64,000 bases of DNA. Origin: Vibrio rarus (GTDB lineage: Bacteria > Pseudomonadota > Gammaproteobacteria > Enterobacterales > Vibrionaceae). The DNA is taken from the NCBI RefSeq assembly GCF_024347075.1, contig NZ_AP024900.1, positions 2,604,001 through 2,668,000 on the forward strand, written 5' to 3'. Under the pieces are notes generated by a model. It was given only the letters and a program-made list of their open reading frames with translations, did not search any database and had not been told where the DNA came from. Within the stretch, counting starts at the first letter, position 1; the number at the start of each line of letters is the position of its first letter. A program made the translations under genes and the position numbers. Positions 47,932 to 56,589 of the stretch are shown here, piece after piece.

Positions 47932-48174
47932 TCACTTTCTGGATTTTATCACAAAAAAAAGAAGATACACCCCAATTAAATCGACCACTATATATCTAAC
48001 TAAGTAACTATAAAAATTAATTTCAATACCCCACTTCACTATCTGAGGTTGCTCAAACTCATTAATAATAAGATCTACAACAACATACGAAGACCACATA
48101 ATAAGAAATGACAAAAGTATCCTAAGTAGTATTACAACAATAGGACTTAAATAAACCCTCTCAATTTTCAACAA
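47932..48174 (-). CDS. Small two-pass membrane protein, paralogue 1
   Basis: An 80-residue protein with the same layout as its neighbours but distant sequence (YLSPIVVILLRILLSFLI, then YLVRYIVVDLIGVYLLFF and a basic end). It starts with TTG, and the AAGGAG ribosome site is inside the last codons of the preceding gene, whose stop it overlaps, so the two are translationally coupled. That coupling is typical of toxin-immunity pairs. Confidence 0.75.
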   Translation of the reverse strand: MLKIERVYLSPIVVILLRILLSFLIMWSSYVVVDLIINEFEQPQIVKWGIEINFYSYLVRYIVVDLIGVYLLFFVIKSRK

Positions 48175-48539
48175 TCAGGCTCCTTTTTCATAGTTAAAGA
48201 TAATCCTTCACTAAATATATACTTAGCTAACTCAACACTACCATTAAATAAGCTCCTAATAGATTTTGACATAGATATAACCCCCTTAAAAATAGCTACT
48301 GGTCGCTCAATAATTCGAGTAGGTACAACAGCAGGGATCCCATTGATAAACATATCATTACGTTTAAACCAGTCATGATGTCCAAGAATATATTCACGAA
48401 TATCAAACCAACCTTTAGCCCCACCAATTACGGGACACAGAGAACCAAACAGTACCTCAAATAGGCAATACGTAACCTTTGCACTTTGGCGTTTGTCGGT
48501 GACAGCGTGAAAGTGTTCTTTGAATTCGTCAATATGCAT
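48168..48539 (-). CDS. ISAs1 N-terminus fused to an orphan C-terminal tail
   Basis: Residues 1-69 (MHIDEFKEHFHAV...FINGIP) are the N-terminal domain of an ISAs1/H-repeat transposase. From residue 70 the sequence leaves that family and continues AVVPTRIIERPVAIFKG...LTMKKEPDC, which contains a possible short hydrophobic helix and no transposase motif. The tail directly precedes, and overlaps, a small membrane-protein gene. The simplest reading is an rhs toxin tip whose 5' part was cut off by an insertion that later decayed. Whether the fusion protein is made is unknown. Confidence 0.65.
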   Translation of the reverse strand: MHIDEFKEHFHAVTDKRQSAKVTYCLFEVLFGSLCPVIGGAKGWFDIREYILGHHDWFKRNDMFINGIPAVVPTRIIERPVAIFKGVISMSKSIRSLFNGSVELAKYIFSEGLSLTMKKEPDC

Positions 48540-48643
48540 GGTGATTGGGTCTCTCGTTAAAAAGAGAGTATAAGATCACTGCTAAATGTGATCGTCAATT
48601 TGATCGCTTCAAGTGATTAAAAAACGTTCGCGATCTTACCCTG
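48333..48643 (-). mobile_element. ISAs1 (H-repeat) remnant
   Basis: The outer end CAGGGTAAGATCG (minus strand, from 48643) followed by CGAACGTTTTTT is the terminal inverted repeat style of ISAs1 elements, and the coding part gives 69 residues of transposase. The rest of the element, including the catalytic domain and other end, is absent. H-repeat elements are classic companions of rhs loci. Confidence 0.8.
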
Positions 48644-48644
48644 T

Positions 48645-49075
48645 GCCCCCTAGTGACCAAATCTCTTACTAAAAGTAATCACATTTGGGATTAACCCAAA
48701 CGGTTCTGGGTTTAGACTGACAAACATCAAAGACCACCTATTATTGCTATCTAAATACACTTGCAGTCGAAGAAAAGTCACTCCTTTCTCATAATTAACC
48801 GCCACAAAGGCAATAGAAACTCTAGGAGTTACCTCCTCTATTGCTATCGTATCGTAAGAGGTTGGCTTTCCGTATCGTGATTCATAGCGTTTCAGAGCAT
48901 CAATAACAGATGCAGGTGCATCGCTGAATGGAGACCAATACTTAGCTGTCTTTTCAGCTGAATGAGTGAAGTAATAACTAACTTTATCACTCACTACCTC
49001 TTTTACTGAATTAGAGGCAAATACAAATGGTGAAAATAATAAACAAAACAAAATAACACTTCTTGTTAATAACAT
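48645..49075 (-). repeat. Duplicated block, copy B
   Basis: Partner of 45925-46355. It lies directly after rhs and ends at the point where the ISAs1 remnant begins. Confidence 0.92.
48650..49075 (-). CDS. Exported 141-residue protein coupled to rhs
   Basis: The start codon lies inside the last codons of rhs (10-base overlap) with AGGAG 8 bases upstream, so it is translated with rhs. A signal peptide (MLLTRSVILFCLLFSPFVFA) sends it to the periplasm. The mature part of about 120 residues has mixed alpha/beta character and no family that I recognise. Genes in this position after an rhs tip are normally the cognate immunity gene; a periplasmic immunity protein would imply a toxin that acts in the periplasm or at the membrane. 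Confidence 0.85.
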   Translation of the reverse strand: MLLTRSVILFCLLFSPFVFASNSVKEVVSDKVSYYFTHSAEKTAKYWSPFSDAPASVIDALKRYESRYGKPTSYDTIAIEEVTPRVSIAFVAVNYEKGVTFLRLQVYLDSNNRWSLMFVSLNPEPFGLIPNVITFSKRFGH

Positions 49076-52000
49076 AGTTTACTCCTAATAAATGTCTTTT
49101 CGAATTCTTTATTAAATGACGCTACTGCTCTATCAAAAAAGTCAACTTCGGTTAAGTCTGTACCGATTATAGTTTTCGAATAGGAGGTAGATACATTTGT
49201 TGGTCCAGATAAACCAGGACCCAATTTAATCCCAATACCAAACGTTAAGTCTCCAAATGCATCTATATCCACACTACCTCCAACGCTACCAATAACTGTT
49301 TTTACACCCACATTAATGCTCCCATCAATTGATTCCCCCGATAAATCGTTAGGTTCATTCGTACCAGTAACGAACTCAATAGAAAGACCTGTTGTTGCTT
49401 CTAGCGATGAGGCTACTTCAATATTAACTTTATGATAAGAAGTGACCTTTAAATCACCATCAACTATTCCTATAGCTAACCCAGTACTATTTGAAATCAA
49501 TGTACCAGCTCCAAGCGTAGATTCTCCTGATAGAACTAATACCGCCAACCCAAACGGATCCACCCAGAAAAACGGATTACCACTCACATAACCATAGGAC
49601 ATTTGTTGGTTAGGATCACGTAGCAACATATCGGTATTAAGACTGGTTGCTTTTATTAGCTCATGTTGAATTTCAGTTGGGAGGTATGTGTTCCTTAAAC
49701 TCCAGTAGTCTGGTTGGATGAAACGACTGCTGTGCGGGTTGTACCAACGGGCGTCTAGATTGATCTGCCCTGTACTGCTTTCGGTGTACCTGCCTGTGTA
49801 TTGGTATGGCATTAGTTGACCTAATTGCTTGTTCGCATTGACACCCGCGTTGGCTTTCCAAAAAGTTTTATCATTGTGCTTACGATAGGTTTGGCCAAAT
49901 GGGCTGTAGCCTAGTCGCATAGCAGAAGTACCTGTGCTGTCTAACACGTGAATAGTGCTACCTAAGCGGTCATGATGATTATAAAGATGACTGGTGTCTG
50001 CACCCTTAGTGCCACTGGCTTGCACTAGGCTTGATGTCGAATCATATAAGGATTGATGTAGTACTTTGCCATAGGGAAGCTCTGAATCAGGTAACAATGT
50101 CAGAGATCTAAATGGACTAAACCCTGAACCGTTATCTTGCCACTGGCCTTGCTCTTGGCGGCCATCGTAATGACTATATAAAGTGGTTTGATTGAGTTGT
50201 TCGGACTGATTAGAGTTACCGTTTTGTTTGATGGCAGTTTGGGCCGTGCGCACCGTCTTCACTCGGCGGGATCTCGCATCATATTCATACTGAACGCTTG
50301 AACCATCGGGGTTTATCACTTCAGTCATTCGGTTTAACGGATCGTGCTGATAGCTCTGCACTTCATTGCCATTGCTAACACTTGCCAGATTGCCGTTGGC
50401 ATCGTACTGATAAACAAAGTTATGAGCGTCGCTTGATTCATCATTGTCACAGCTACTATCGTCACAAGAAAAACCTGGCAGTCTATGTCCTTGCATCTCT
50501 ACTAGCTGGTTAGCTTGATTATAACTGTATGTATACGCGGTTGTTTTAGTCTGTTTTTGCGTAAGGTTTCCTACATCATCCCAGCTAAATTCAATGTCGT
50601 CTTGGTTGGGATAATCAGCGCTGACGATTCGATTAACTTGGTCGTATTCAAAATAAGCCCATTGATCGCTATCACCCTGTTCCGTCTTCCTGTTTTGTGC
50701 GGTGACATTACCCGCACTATCGTATTGATAATTAAGTACCTCGATGGTATTCCAAGTGTCTCGCCAGCGATTCCCTTTATATTCCTGTTGTTCGATAACA
50801 ATGCTAACAATTCGGCCGACTGCATCATAGTCTAAGCTTCGACGGCTGCGGTTGGGGTAATCGATCTGTCGAAGTTGACCGATTGCATCGTAGCTAAGCT
50901 CAAAAGCAAGATTGCCGTCAGCTGTATTGCGTTCAAGCCTTACTATTTTCCCCTCGGCATCGCGATGATAATAAACACCTTCATCGCCTGTAACTTGGCT
51001 ATAGGTTCTTTCACCAAGCGCATTGTATTCATAGTTAAAACTTTGCCCTAGCTTACTGTTATCCACCTGAATTAATCGACCTGCGGGATCATAGTGATAA
51101 TTTTCCGCTAATTCAGGGCCGTCAATATTGGCAAGACGTCCTAGCCCATCGTAGTTCAATACCTCGCTATGCCACTGCCCTTGATGGGCGTATTGACGCT
51201 CAGTGACATGACCTCGTTGATCATATTGAAAATGAATATCAGTATTTTGTTCAGGTTGGTAAGCATGAGTTATCTGCCCTGCTAAATCATAGTCATAATG
51301 CCATTGCTCACCTAATTCGTTGGTAAAGGTGGTGAGCCTTGCCATATCGTCATAGGTAAATGACTGCTGAGTACCTACTGCCGAGGTGATGCTTGTTAAC
51401 TTGTTTGCGGCATTGAACGCATATCGAGTGACGCTATTATTTGCCTGTTTGATCTCAGCGATATTGCCGAATCCATCATATTGATAACGGGTTGTCTGAT
51501 TGAGTGGGTTGGAATAATCCGTCACCTGATTGCGGAAATTGTATTCCCAACGCTCACTGGCATTCAGCGCGTTTGTTTGATGGGATGTCCGCCCTAGTGC
51601 ATCGTATTCAAAGTGAGTTGTGTGACCTAAAGGATTGGTTTGAGAGAGCAATTGATCAAAAGCATCATATTGTTGCTGAGTTTCTTCACCTAAACGGTTG
51701 GAGATAACCGTTGGTCTACCGGCATTATCTAAGCGAATATGAGTCACATTACCAGTCGCATCTTTAGCGCCAATCAAACGACCTAATGAATCTAATAACC
51801 TATGCTGGGTATGGCCGAGTGGGTTACTGCTCGAAGTGAGTCGCCCCATTTCATCATAGGCATATTGAGTCGGTGCGTGATGCCCGTTTTCTGGATCAAT
51901 AACCTGAACAATTTGGTTATCGGCATTATAAATATAATGCCAACGATAACCGTCACCGTCGGTATAACTTACTGCATTATCATTGCTGTCATACTCCCAA

Positions 52001-55000
52001 GACTGTTGATGCCCAAGGGGATTGACTTCGGATACTTTCCTGCCAGCCGTATCATAATAAAACTGATAAGAAGCGCCGTCAGGCATCGTCATGGAGCTTA
52101 ATAACCCTAAGTCGTTATAACGGTAAGTATTCACGCTACCAAGGCGATAATACGGCCGTTGTTCAGTTAACAACCGGCCTTCACCGTCGTAGGTAAAGTA
52201 ACTCTCTCTAGATTGCTGTCCTTGGGTTGTGACTATTTCAGCTGTCATCAATCCTGCAAGATTGTAATGTCTCAATACCTGACTGTTATCTGGGTGGATA
52301 ATGGATGCCAGCAAGCCCTGCTGATTGTATGCAAACTGCCAGCTTTGCTCTGCCGCATCTTTGTATTCAATTAAGCGTCCAAGCAAATCATAGACTTTGT
52401 TACTTTGACGATGGTTGCCAAGCAACACAATACTTTTGTCTGTATCGGATTGAGTTTGTGTGACCACCAGCCGAGTCGCTTGCTGATCGTATTGCCACTG
52501 AGTTTGCAAGCCTGATTTATTGATGTGTAAGGTTTTACGCCCTAACCCATCATATTGAAATTGCTCAACACCTCCCTCTGAGTCTGTAATTGAAACAACC
52601 TGACCGAACACGTTGTATTCAAACAGATATTCGCCACCACTGGCGTCGCTATAAAGAGTTGGGAGACCTTGCCAATTATAATCATGGCGAATGCGATCTT
52701 GAGTGCTGTTAGGCATTGATACAGACATAGCAAGCCCCAACGCATTTGGCGTAAAATGTGTCGCGTTTCCATTGCCATCGTTACTTTGAATAATGTGCCC
52801 AAGCTCGTTATATCCATATTGCTCTACATACGCCGCCCGCTCATGATCATAAGTGGCATATGGTCTTCCCGCATCATCATAATAATGCTCCACCATGCTG
52901 CCAATTGAGTTAGTTGTGGATTGCAGTTGGCTGTCAGGGTAATACTGAAAGTGGGTGGTACTTCCTAAACTATCGGTTTCCGCAATGCGATTACCTGACG
53001 CATCATAGGTATACGATTTACTGACCTCTGTACCCTCTATAGAAGAGTGAATTAACCTATTCCGTGAATCATATTGGTATTGCCACACTGCGCCATGTGG
53101 AAGTATCACCGACACTAAGTTATTTTCTGAATCATAACTGTACTGAGTAAGGTATTCGATCTCTCCCGTTAAGGACGGCATGAGCACTTTCTTGGTGGCA
53201 ACTTTATTTCTTGGCGTGTAAGTCAGGTAGGTTTTAACACCGGAGAAGTCTTGTTGGTAAATGAGTAAACCATTGGCATCGTACTGGAGGATCAACTCAC
53301 GACCTAGCGGGTCAATGATACGTGTTGGTGAATCTAAATCTCGACCGTCGTCACTGTGGTATTCATAATGTGTCACGCGCCACTGCAGCTTAGGAAGAAC
53401 CCGAGAGCCTTCTGCAACTTTTAATATTCGACCTATTTTGTCAAATTCTGTTTCTCGAATGTACCTTTGCTCTACGGGCGTGTGAGGATCAAATTGTTCA
53501 ATACGAATGGGGTACCCTAAATCGTCATACTGATATTCAGTGTAATTACCCACTTCATCGATGCGTCGAATCAGCACATTATCAAGCCAATGCTCTTCCA
53601 CCACCGAGCCATCTGCTAATTCGATACTCTCTATTCGGCCTGCACTGTCATAAACAAACTGCGTTTCATTGCCGACATTATTAATCGTTGAACGTATTCT
53701 GCCTGCTTCATCCCTTTCTATATCTGTGCTGCGCCCCACTGGATCGGTTGTCGATATCATTCGACCGTACAAGTCATAACGGTAAAGTGTGGTGTGTCCT
53801 AATTCATCATATTCCGCTATCAAGTTACCTTTATCATCGTAAACCTTGTTAATTTCCGTCCCGTCAGATTCATACACCTTAGATACCATCTGATTGTGTG
53901 CGTTGTACTGATAACGGGTGCGAGTTTGATTTCGGTTTATCACTGTGGTGGCTCGATTTGAGAAATCATACTCATAGCTAAACGGATTACCGGAGGGATC
54001 TATCTGGGTATCAACCACCGTTTTGTTGTCTTGCTGGCGATAAAGATAAAATGCGCTATTACCTTCACCATCAGATTTCACAGTTAAGGCTAAGGGGTTG
54101 TCTTGATAAGTATATTGGTAATGATGTTTGGCGCCATTGAATTGGACAACATCGCTAAGTTTTCCTGATTGATACGTATAGCTATGCGTTCGTGCTTCTT
54201 GATCGGTAATTTTCGTTAAACGGTTGTCGGTATAAGTAAAAGAAACCGTTCGCCCCAACTCATCGACCATACGTATTGGCTGTTGCTGGCTATCTCGATA
54301 AATAGTTACGCTACGTCCATCATTTTGACTGACTTTAACTAAGAAGCCTTGATAGTTATATTGATAGGTTACCCCCTTGGGAGTAGAGACAACAAAGAAC
54401 CCATTTTCATCAATTTGTAAATGGGTATTGTGTCCCATAATTGGTGTGATACTTGATGTAGACGGCTCAACACTGAACAGCTTTCTACTGCCATTGGGAG
54501 CGATCCATTTTAACTTATGTAGCCCAATCTCATACTCTTCTGGATAAGCCGTATCCACGACATAGCGGTTGCGTTCTCGGTAATAATCAGATTGTTGATG
54601 CTGGCTTGTTAACTCATTAATCTTTGTTTGAATCTGATCTCTACTCGCAACATAAATTGCGCGCTGCGCCTGCAGTTCAGAGGTGGCCTCTAACAATTGC
54701 TGCTGTATTTGTTCTTCATTGTAGGCTAGGCGGTCTTTGAAAGAGTTGCGTAATTCATCAATACCTTGGTCAATACCATCAATAATGGTTTGATATTGAT
54801 TCGCTGATGCTTGGTTTAATTCAATTAAGGGCTGCATATCAACATCCACCCCCCAAATCATTCGGCTATCTAAAGAGGAGTGCCAACCCGCACCTAACGA
54901 CCATGCAGAGCCTTGGCTGATACGATGTTGCCTAACTAAAGAAAATACAGGATGGGTATAGTCAATTTCACGCGTTATTTTGCACCCAGAGTACAATTCA

Positions 55001-55416
55001 ACAGGACAATCACTTTCATCCCCTTCGGCGCTTGCTTCACTGGCTTGTTGCTGCTGTTGTTCATTATCACTTTGTGTATCAGAAGTTTGGGTATCGGCGG
55101 CAATCGCCTCTCTATCTGCCTCCAATCCTGCAACCTCTGCTGCGTCGATAGTGTTGCCGGTAATATCAGAGATTTCCGATGTAATGGCTTCTTTATCTAC
55201 ATCAACAGGATCAGGGCCAGAGTCGTCATCAAGATCGCCTCCGTTATTGTTGCTACCGTCGTCGTCATCATTGTCTGGAATATTAGGTTCATTAGGACCG
55301 TCACACGACAACGCTCCCTGACATTCAGTTAAGATTGATATTTCAACAGCATAGGCATACTTACCTGAATACTCTAATAGGAAAAAAGCAATCAATAATC
55401 CAAACAGTTTTCTCAT
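49066..55416 (-). CDS. rhs: Rhs/YD-repeat protein with variable C-terminal tip
   Basis: About 2116 residues. The chosen ATG has GGGAAGGG upstream and gives a clean Sec signal peptide (MRKLFGLLIAFFLLEYSGKYAYA); an ATG seven codons earlier lacks a ribosome site. Next are a strongly acidic Asp/Asn linker, a Gln/coiled-coil stretch, then roughly 1700 residues of YD repeats (GRL/YDxxGxL type) forming the hollow shell. The core ends with the conserved block ARWYNPHSSRFIQPDYW...NPFFWVDPFGL, after which a 158-residue Gly/Ser/Thr-rich tip follows. No PAAR or VgrG-like domain is seen, so export is by Sec rather than type VI. The tip has no nuclease motif that I recognise. Confidence 0.93.
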   Translation of the reverse strand: MRKLFGLLIAFFLLEYSGKYAYAVEISILTECQGALSCDGPNEPNIPDNDDDDGSNNNGGDLDDDSGPDPVDVDKEAITSEISDITGNTIDAAEVAGLEADREAIAADTQTSDTQSDNEQQQQQASEASAEGDESDCPVELYSGCKITREIDYTHPVFSLVRQHRISQGSAWSLGAGWHSSLDSRMIWGVDVDMQPLIELNQASANQYQTIIDGIDQGIDELRNSFKDRLAYNEEQIQQQLLEATSELQAQRAIYVASRDQIQTKINELTSQHQQSDYYRERNRYVVDTAYPEEYEIGLHKLKWIAPNGSRKLFSVEPSTSSITPIMGHNTHLQIDENGFFVVSTPKGVTYQYNYQGFLVKVSQNDGRSVTIYRDSQQQPIRMVDELGRTVSFTYTDNRLTKITDQEARTHSYTYQSGKLSDVVQFNGAKHHYQYTYQDNPLALTVKSDGEGNSAFYLYRQQDNKTVVDTQIDPSGNPFSYEYDFSNRATTVINRNQTRTRYQYNAHNQMVSKVYESDGTEINKVYDDKGNLIAEYDELGHTTLYRYDLYGRMISTTDPVGRSTDIERDEAGRIRSTINNVGNETQFVYDSAGRIESIELADGSVVEEHWLDNVLIRRIDEVGNYTEYQYDDLGYPIRIEQFDPHTPVEQRYIRETEFDKIGRILKVAEGSRVLPKLQWRVTHYEYHSDDGRDLDSPTRIIDPLGRELILQYDANGLLIYQQDFSGVKTYLTYTPRNKVATKKVLMPSLTGEIEYLTQYSYDSENNLVSVILPHGAVWQYQYDSRNRLIHSSIEGTEVSKSYTYDASGNRIAETDSLGSTTHFQYYPDSQLQSTTNSIGSMVEHYYDDAGRPYATYDHERAAYVEQYGYNELGHIIQSNDGNGNATHFTPNALGLAMSVSMPNSTQDRIRHDYNWQGLPTLYSDASGGEYLFEYNVFGQVVSITDSEGGVEQFQYDGLGRKTLHINKSGLQTQWQYDQQATRLVVTQTQSDTDKSIVLLGNHRQSNKVYDLLGRLIEYKDAAEQSWQFAYNQQGLLASIIHPDNSQVLRHYNLAGLMTAEIVTTQGQQSRESYFTYDGEGRLLTEQRPYYRLGSVNTYRYNDLGLLSSMTMPDGASYQFYYDTAGRKVSEVNPLGHQQSWEYDSNDNAVSYTDGDGYRWHYIYNADNQIVQVIDPENGHHAPTQYAYDEMGRLTSSSNPLGHTQHRLLDSLGRLIGAKDATGNVTHIRLDNAGRPTVISNRLGEETQQQYDAFDQLLSQTNPLGHTTHFEYDALGRTSHQTNALNASERWEYNFRNQVTDYSNPLNQTTRYQYDGFGNIAEIKQANNSVTRYAFNAANKLTSITSAVGTQQSFTYDDMARLTTFTNELGEQWHYDYDLAGQITHAYQPEQNTDIHFQYDQRGHVTERQYAHQGQWHSEVLNYDGLGRLANIDGPELAENYHYDPAGRLIQVDNSKLGQSFNYEYNALGERTYSQVTGDEGVYYHRDAEGKIVRLERNTADGNLAFELSYDAIGQLRQIDYPNRSRRSLDYDAVGRIVSIVIEQQEYKGNRWRDTWNTIEVLNYQYDSAGNVTAQNRKTEQGDSDQWAYFEYDQVNRIVSADYPNQDDIEFSWDDVGNLTQKQTKTTAYTYSYNQANQLVEMQGHRLPGFSCDDSSCDNDESSDAHNFVYQYDANGNLASVSNGNEVQSYQHDPLNRMTEVINPDGSSVQYEYDARSRRVKTVRTAQTAIKQNGNSNQSEQLNQTTLYSHYDGRQEQGQWQDNGSGFSPFRSLTLLPDSELPYGKVLHQSLYDSTSSLVQASGTKGADTSHLYNHHDRLGSTIHVLDSTGTSAMRLGYSPFGQTYRKHNDKTFWKANAGVNANKQLGQLMPYQYTGRYTESSTGQINLDARWYNPHSSRFIQPDYWSLRNTYLPTEIQHELIKATSLNTDMLLRDPNQQMSYGYVSGNPFFWVDPFGLAVLVLSGESTLGAGTLISNSTGLAIGIVDGDLKVTSYHKVNIEVASSLEATTGLSIEFVTGTNEPNDLSGESIDGSINVGVKTVIGSVGGSVDIDAFGDLTFGIGIKLGPGLSGPTNVSTSYSKTIIGTDLTEVDFFDRAVASFNKEFEKTFIRSKLCY

Positions 55417-55629
55417 ACCCTTCCCAACACAATTCATGATTTGCTAGTCAGTGTAAGAAGCGTAGAAAAATTACGGGGTTGATATTGTTGGAGCTGGATT
55501 CCAATTTTTTGCAGTTGGGGGCAGGTCTTAATATTCTGTAAATTCAGGTAAAGCTAATGCCATTAAATAAGATTGGTTGCTATTGTTATATCAACAAAAT
55601 TAACTTAACCGATTGATTTAGAGGTATTA

Positions 55630-56553
55630 ATGTCCTTTCCTTCCAAACAAATAATGCTTTTAGCCACATGCTGTTTTGCAAGTGTGCCTTATTATGCGCA
55701 AGCATCGACCATGAACACCACCATTATTGGTTCGGGTTCTCCTGACTATAATCCAGAGCGAGTCAGTGCTGGGGTGCTCATTACTCAAGGTGACACTAAA
55801 ATTTTGGTTGATATGGGGGATGGCGTTAATCGCAATCTCAACAAACTTGGCATTAATACTCGTAAGCTAGATGCACTGTTTTTTACTCATCATCATTTAG
55901 ACCACAATGCAGATTTTTCGATACTGCTTAACCGAGTATTGCTCGGACGAGGAGCGACTCTGATCGCAGGTCCAAAGCAGACCAAAGATTATGTCGATAG
56001 CAACCTAAGCTTATATGCAGAAGATCTTAATTATCGTCTTGGCAAAACCAATCGCACATTAAAACAACGAGAAAAACACCTTACGGTCAATGAATTAAAA
56101 GGCGGTGATTCTTTTACTTTTAATGGAATTAAAATATCGACCCTTTCTGTTCCGCACACCATCGAGACTCTTGCCTTTCGCTTTGATTATAAAGACCAGT
56201 CAGTCGTTATTAGTGGTGACCTAAGTTCAGGCCCTGGGTTTGCAGAATTTGCCAAAGATGCAAACTGCTTAATTATGGATTCTGGCGGTATGATCATGAA
56301 CAACGGTAAGAATAAAAAAGCAAAAAAAAGCACATCGGGTAAATCAAAAAATCATGCTCATTTAAATATCAGAGAGTCGAGCCAAATCGCGGCACAAGCC
56401 AATGTCGATAAACTTGTATATACCCACTTTAAGCGTGGTGAGATAAATGAAAAAGCAAGCCTAGAGATCATCAATAAAAAATACCAAGGTGAAGTCATTT
56501 TCAGTTCAGACCTTATGCCTTTAGATTGCGCCAATGTAGCGCAAAAGAAATAA
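55630..56553 (+). CDS. Exported MBL-fold metallohydrolase
   Basis: A 307-residue protein with a signal peptide (about 1-25) and a metallo-beta-lactamase fold of the RNase Z-like branch. The metal motif is THHHLDHNAD (His87, His89, Asp91, His92 region), followed by the bridging Asp in VISGDLSSGPG and a late His in LVYTHFKRGE. Substrate unknown; exported relatives include arylsulfatase- and lactonase-type enzymes. It has an AGAGGT site, is divergent from rhs, and is followed 36 bases later by the DUF1566 gene. Confidence 0.87.
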   Translation: MSFPSKQIMLLATCCFASVPYYAQASTMNTTIIGSGSPDYNPERVSAGVLITQGDTKILVDMGDGVNRNLNKLGINTRKLDALFFTHHHLDHNADFSILLNRVLLGRGATLIAGPKQTKDYVDSNLSLYAEDLNYRLGKTNRTLKQREKHLTVNELKGGDSFTFNGIKISTLSVPHTIETLAFRFDYKDQSVVISGDLSSGPGFAEFAKDANCLIMDSGGMIMNNGKNKKAKKSTSGKSKNHAHLNIRESSQIAAQANVDKLVYTHFKRGEINEKASLEIINKKYQGEVIFSSDLMPLDCANVAQKK

Positions 56554-56589
56554 CACATAACAATGAAATTTTAAGCAATAAGGATTCAT

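Noticed and set aside
54952..55332. Plus-strand frames of 126 and 113 codons opposite the rhs 5' end
   Set aside because: Both arise from the acidic and Gln-rich repeats of rhs read backward; no ribosome site.
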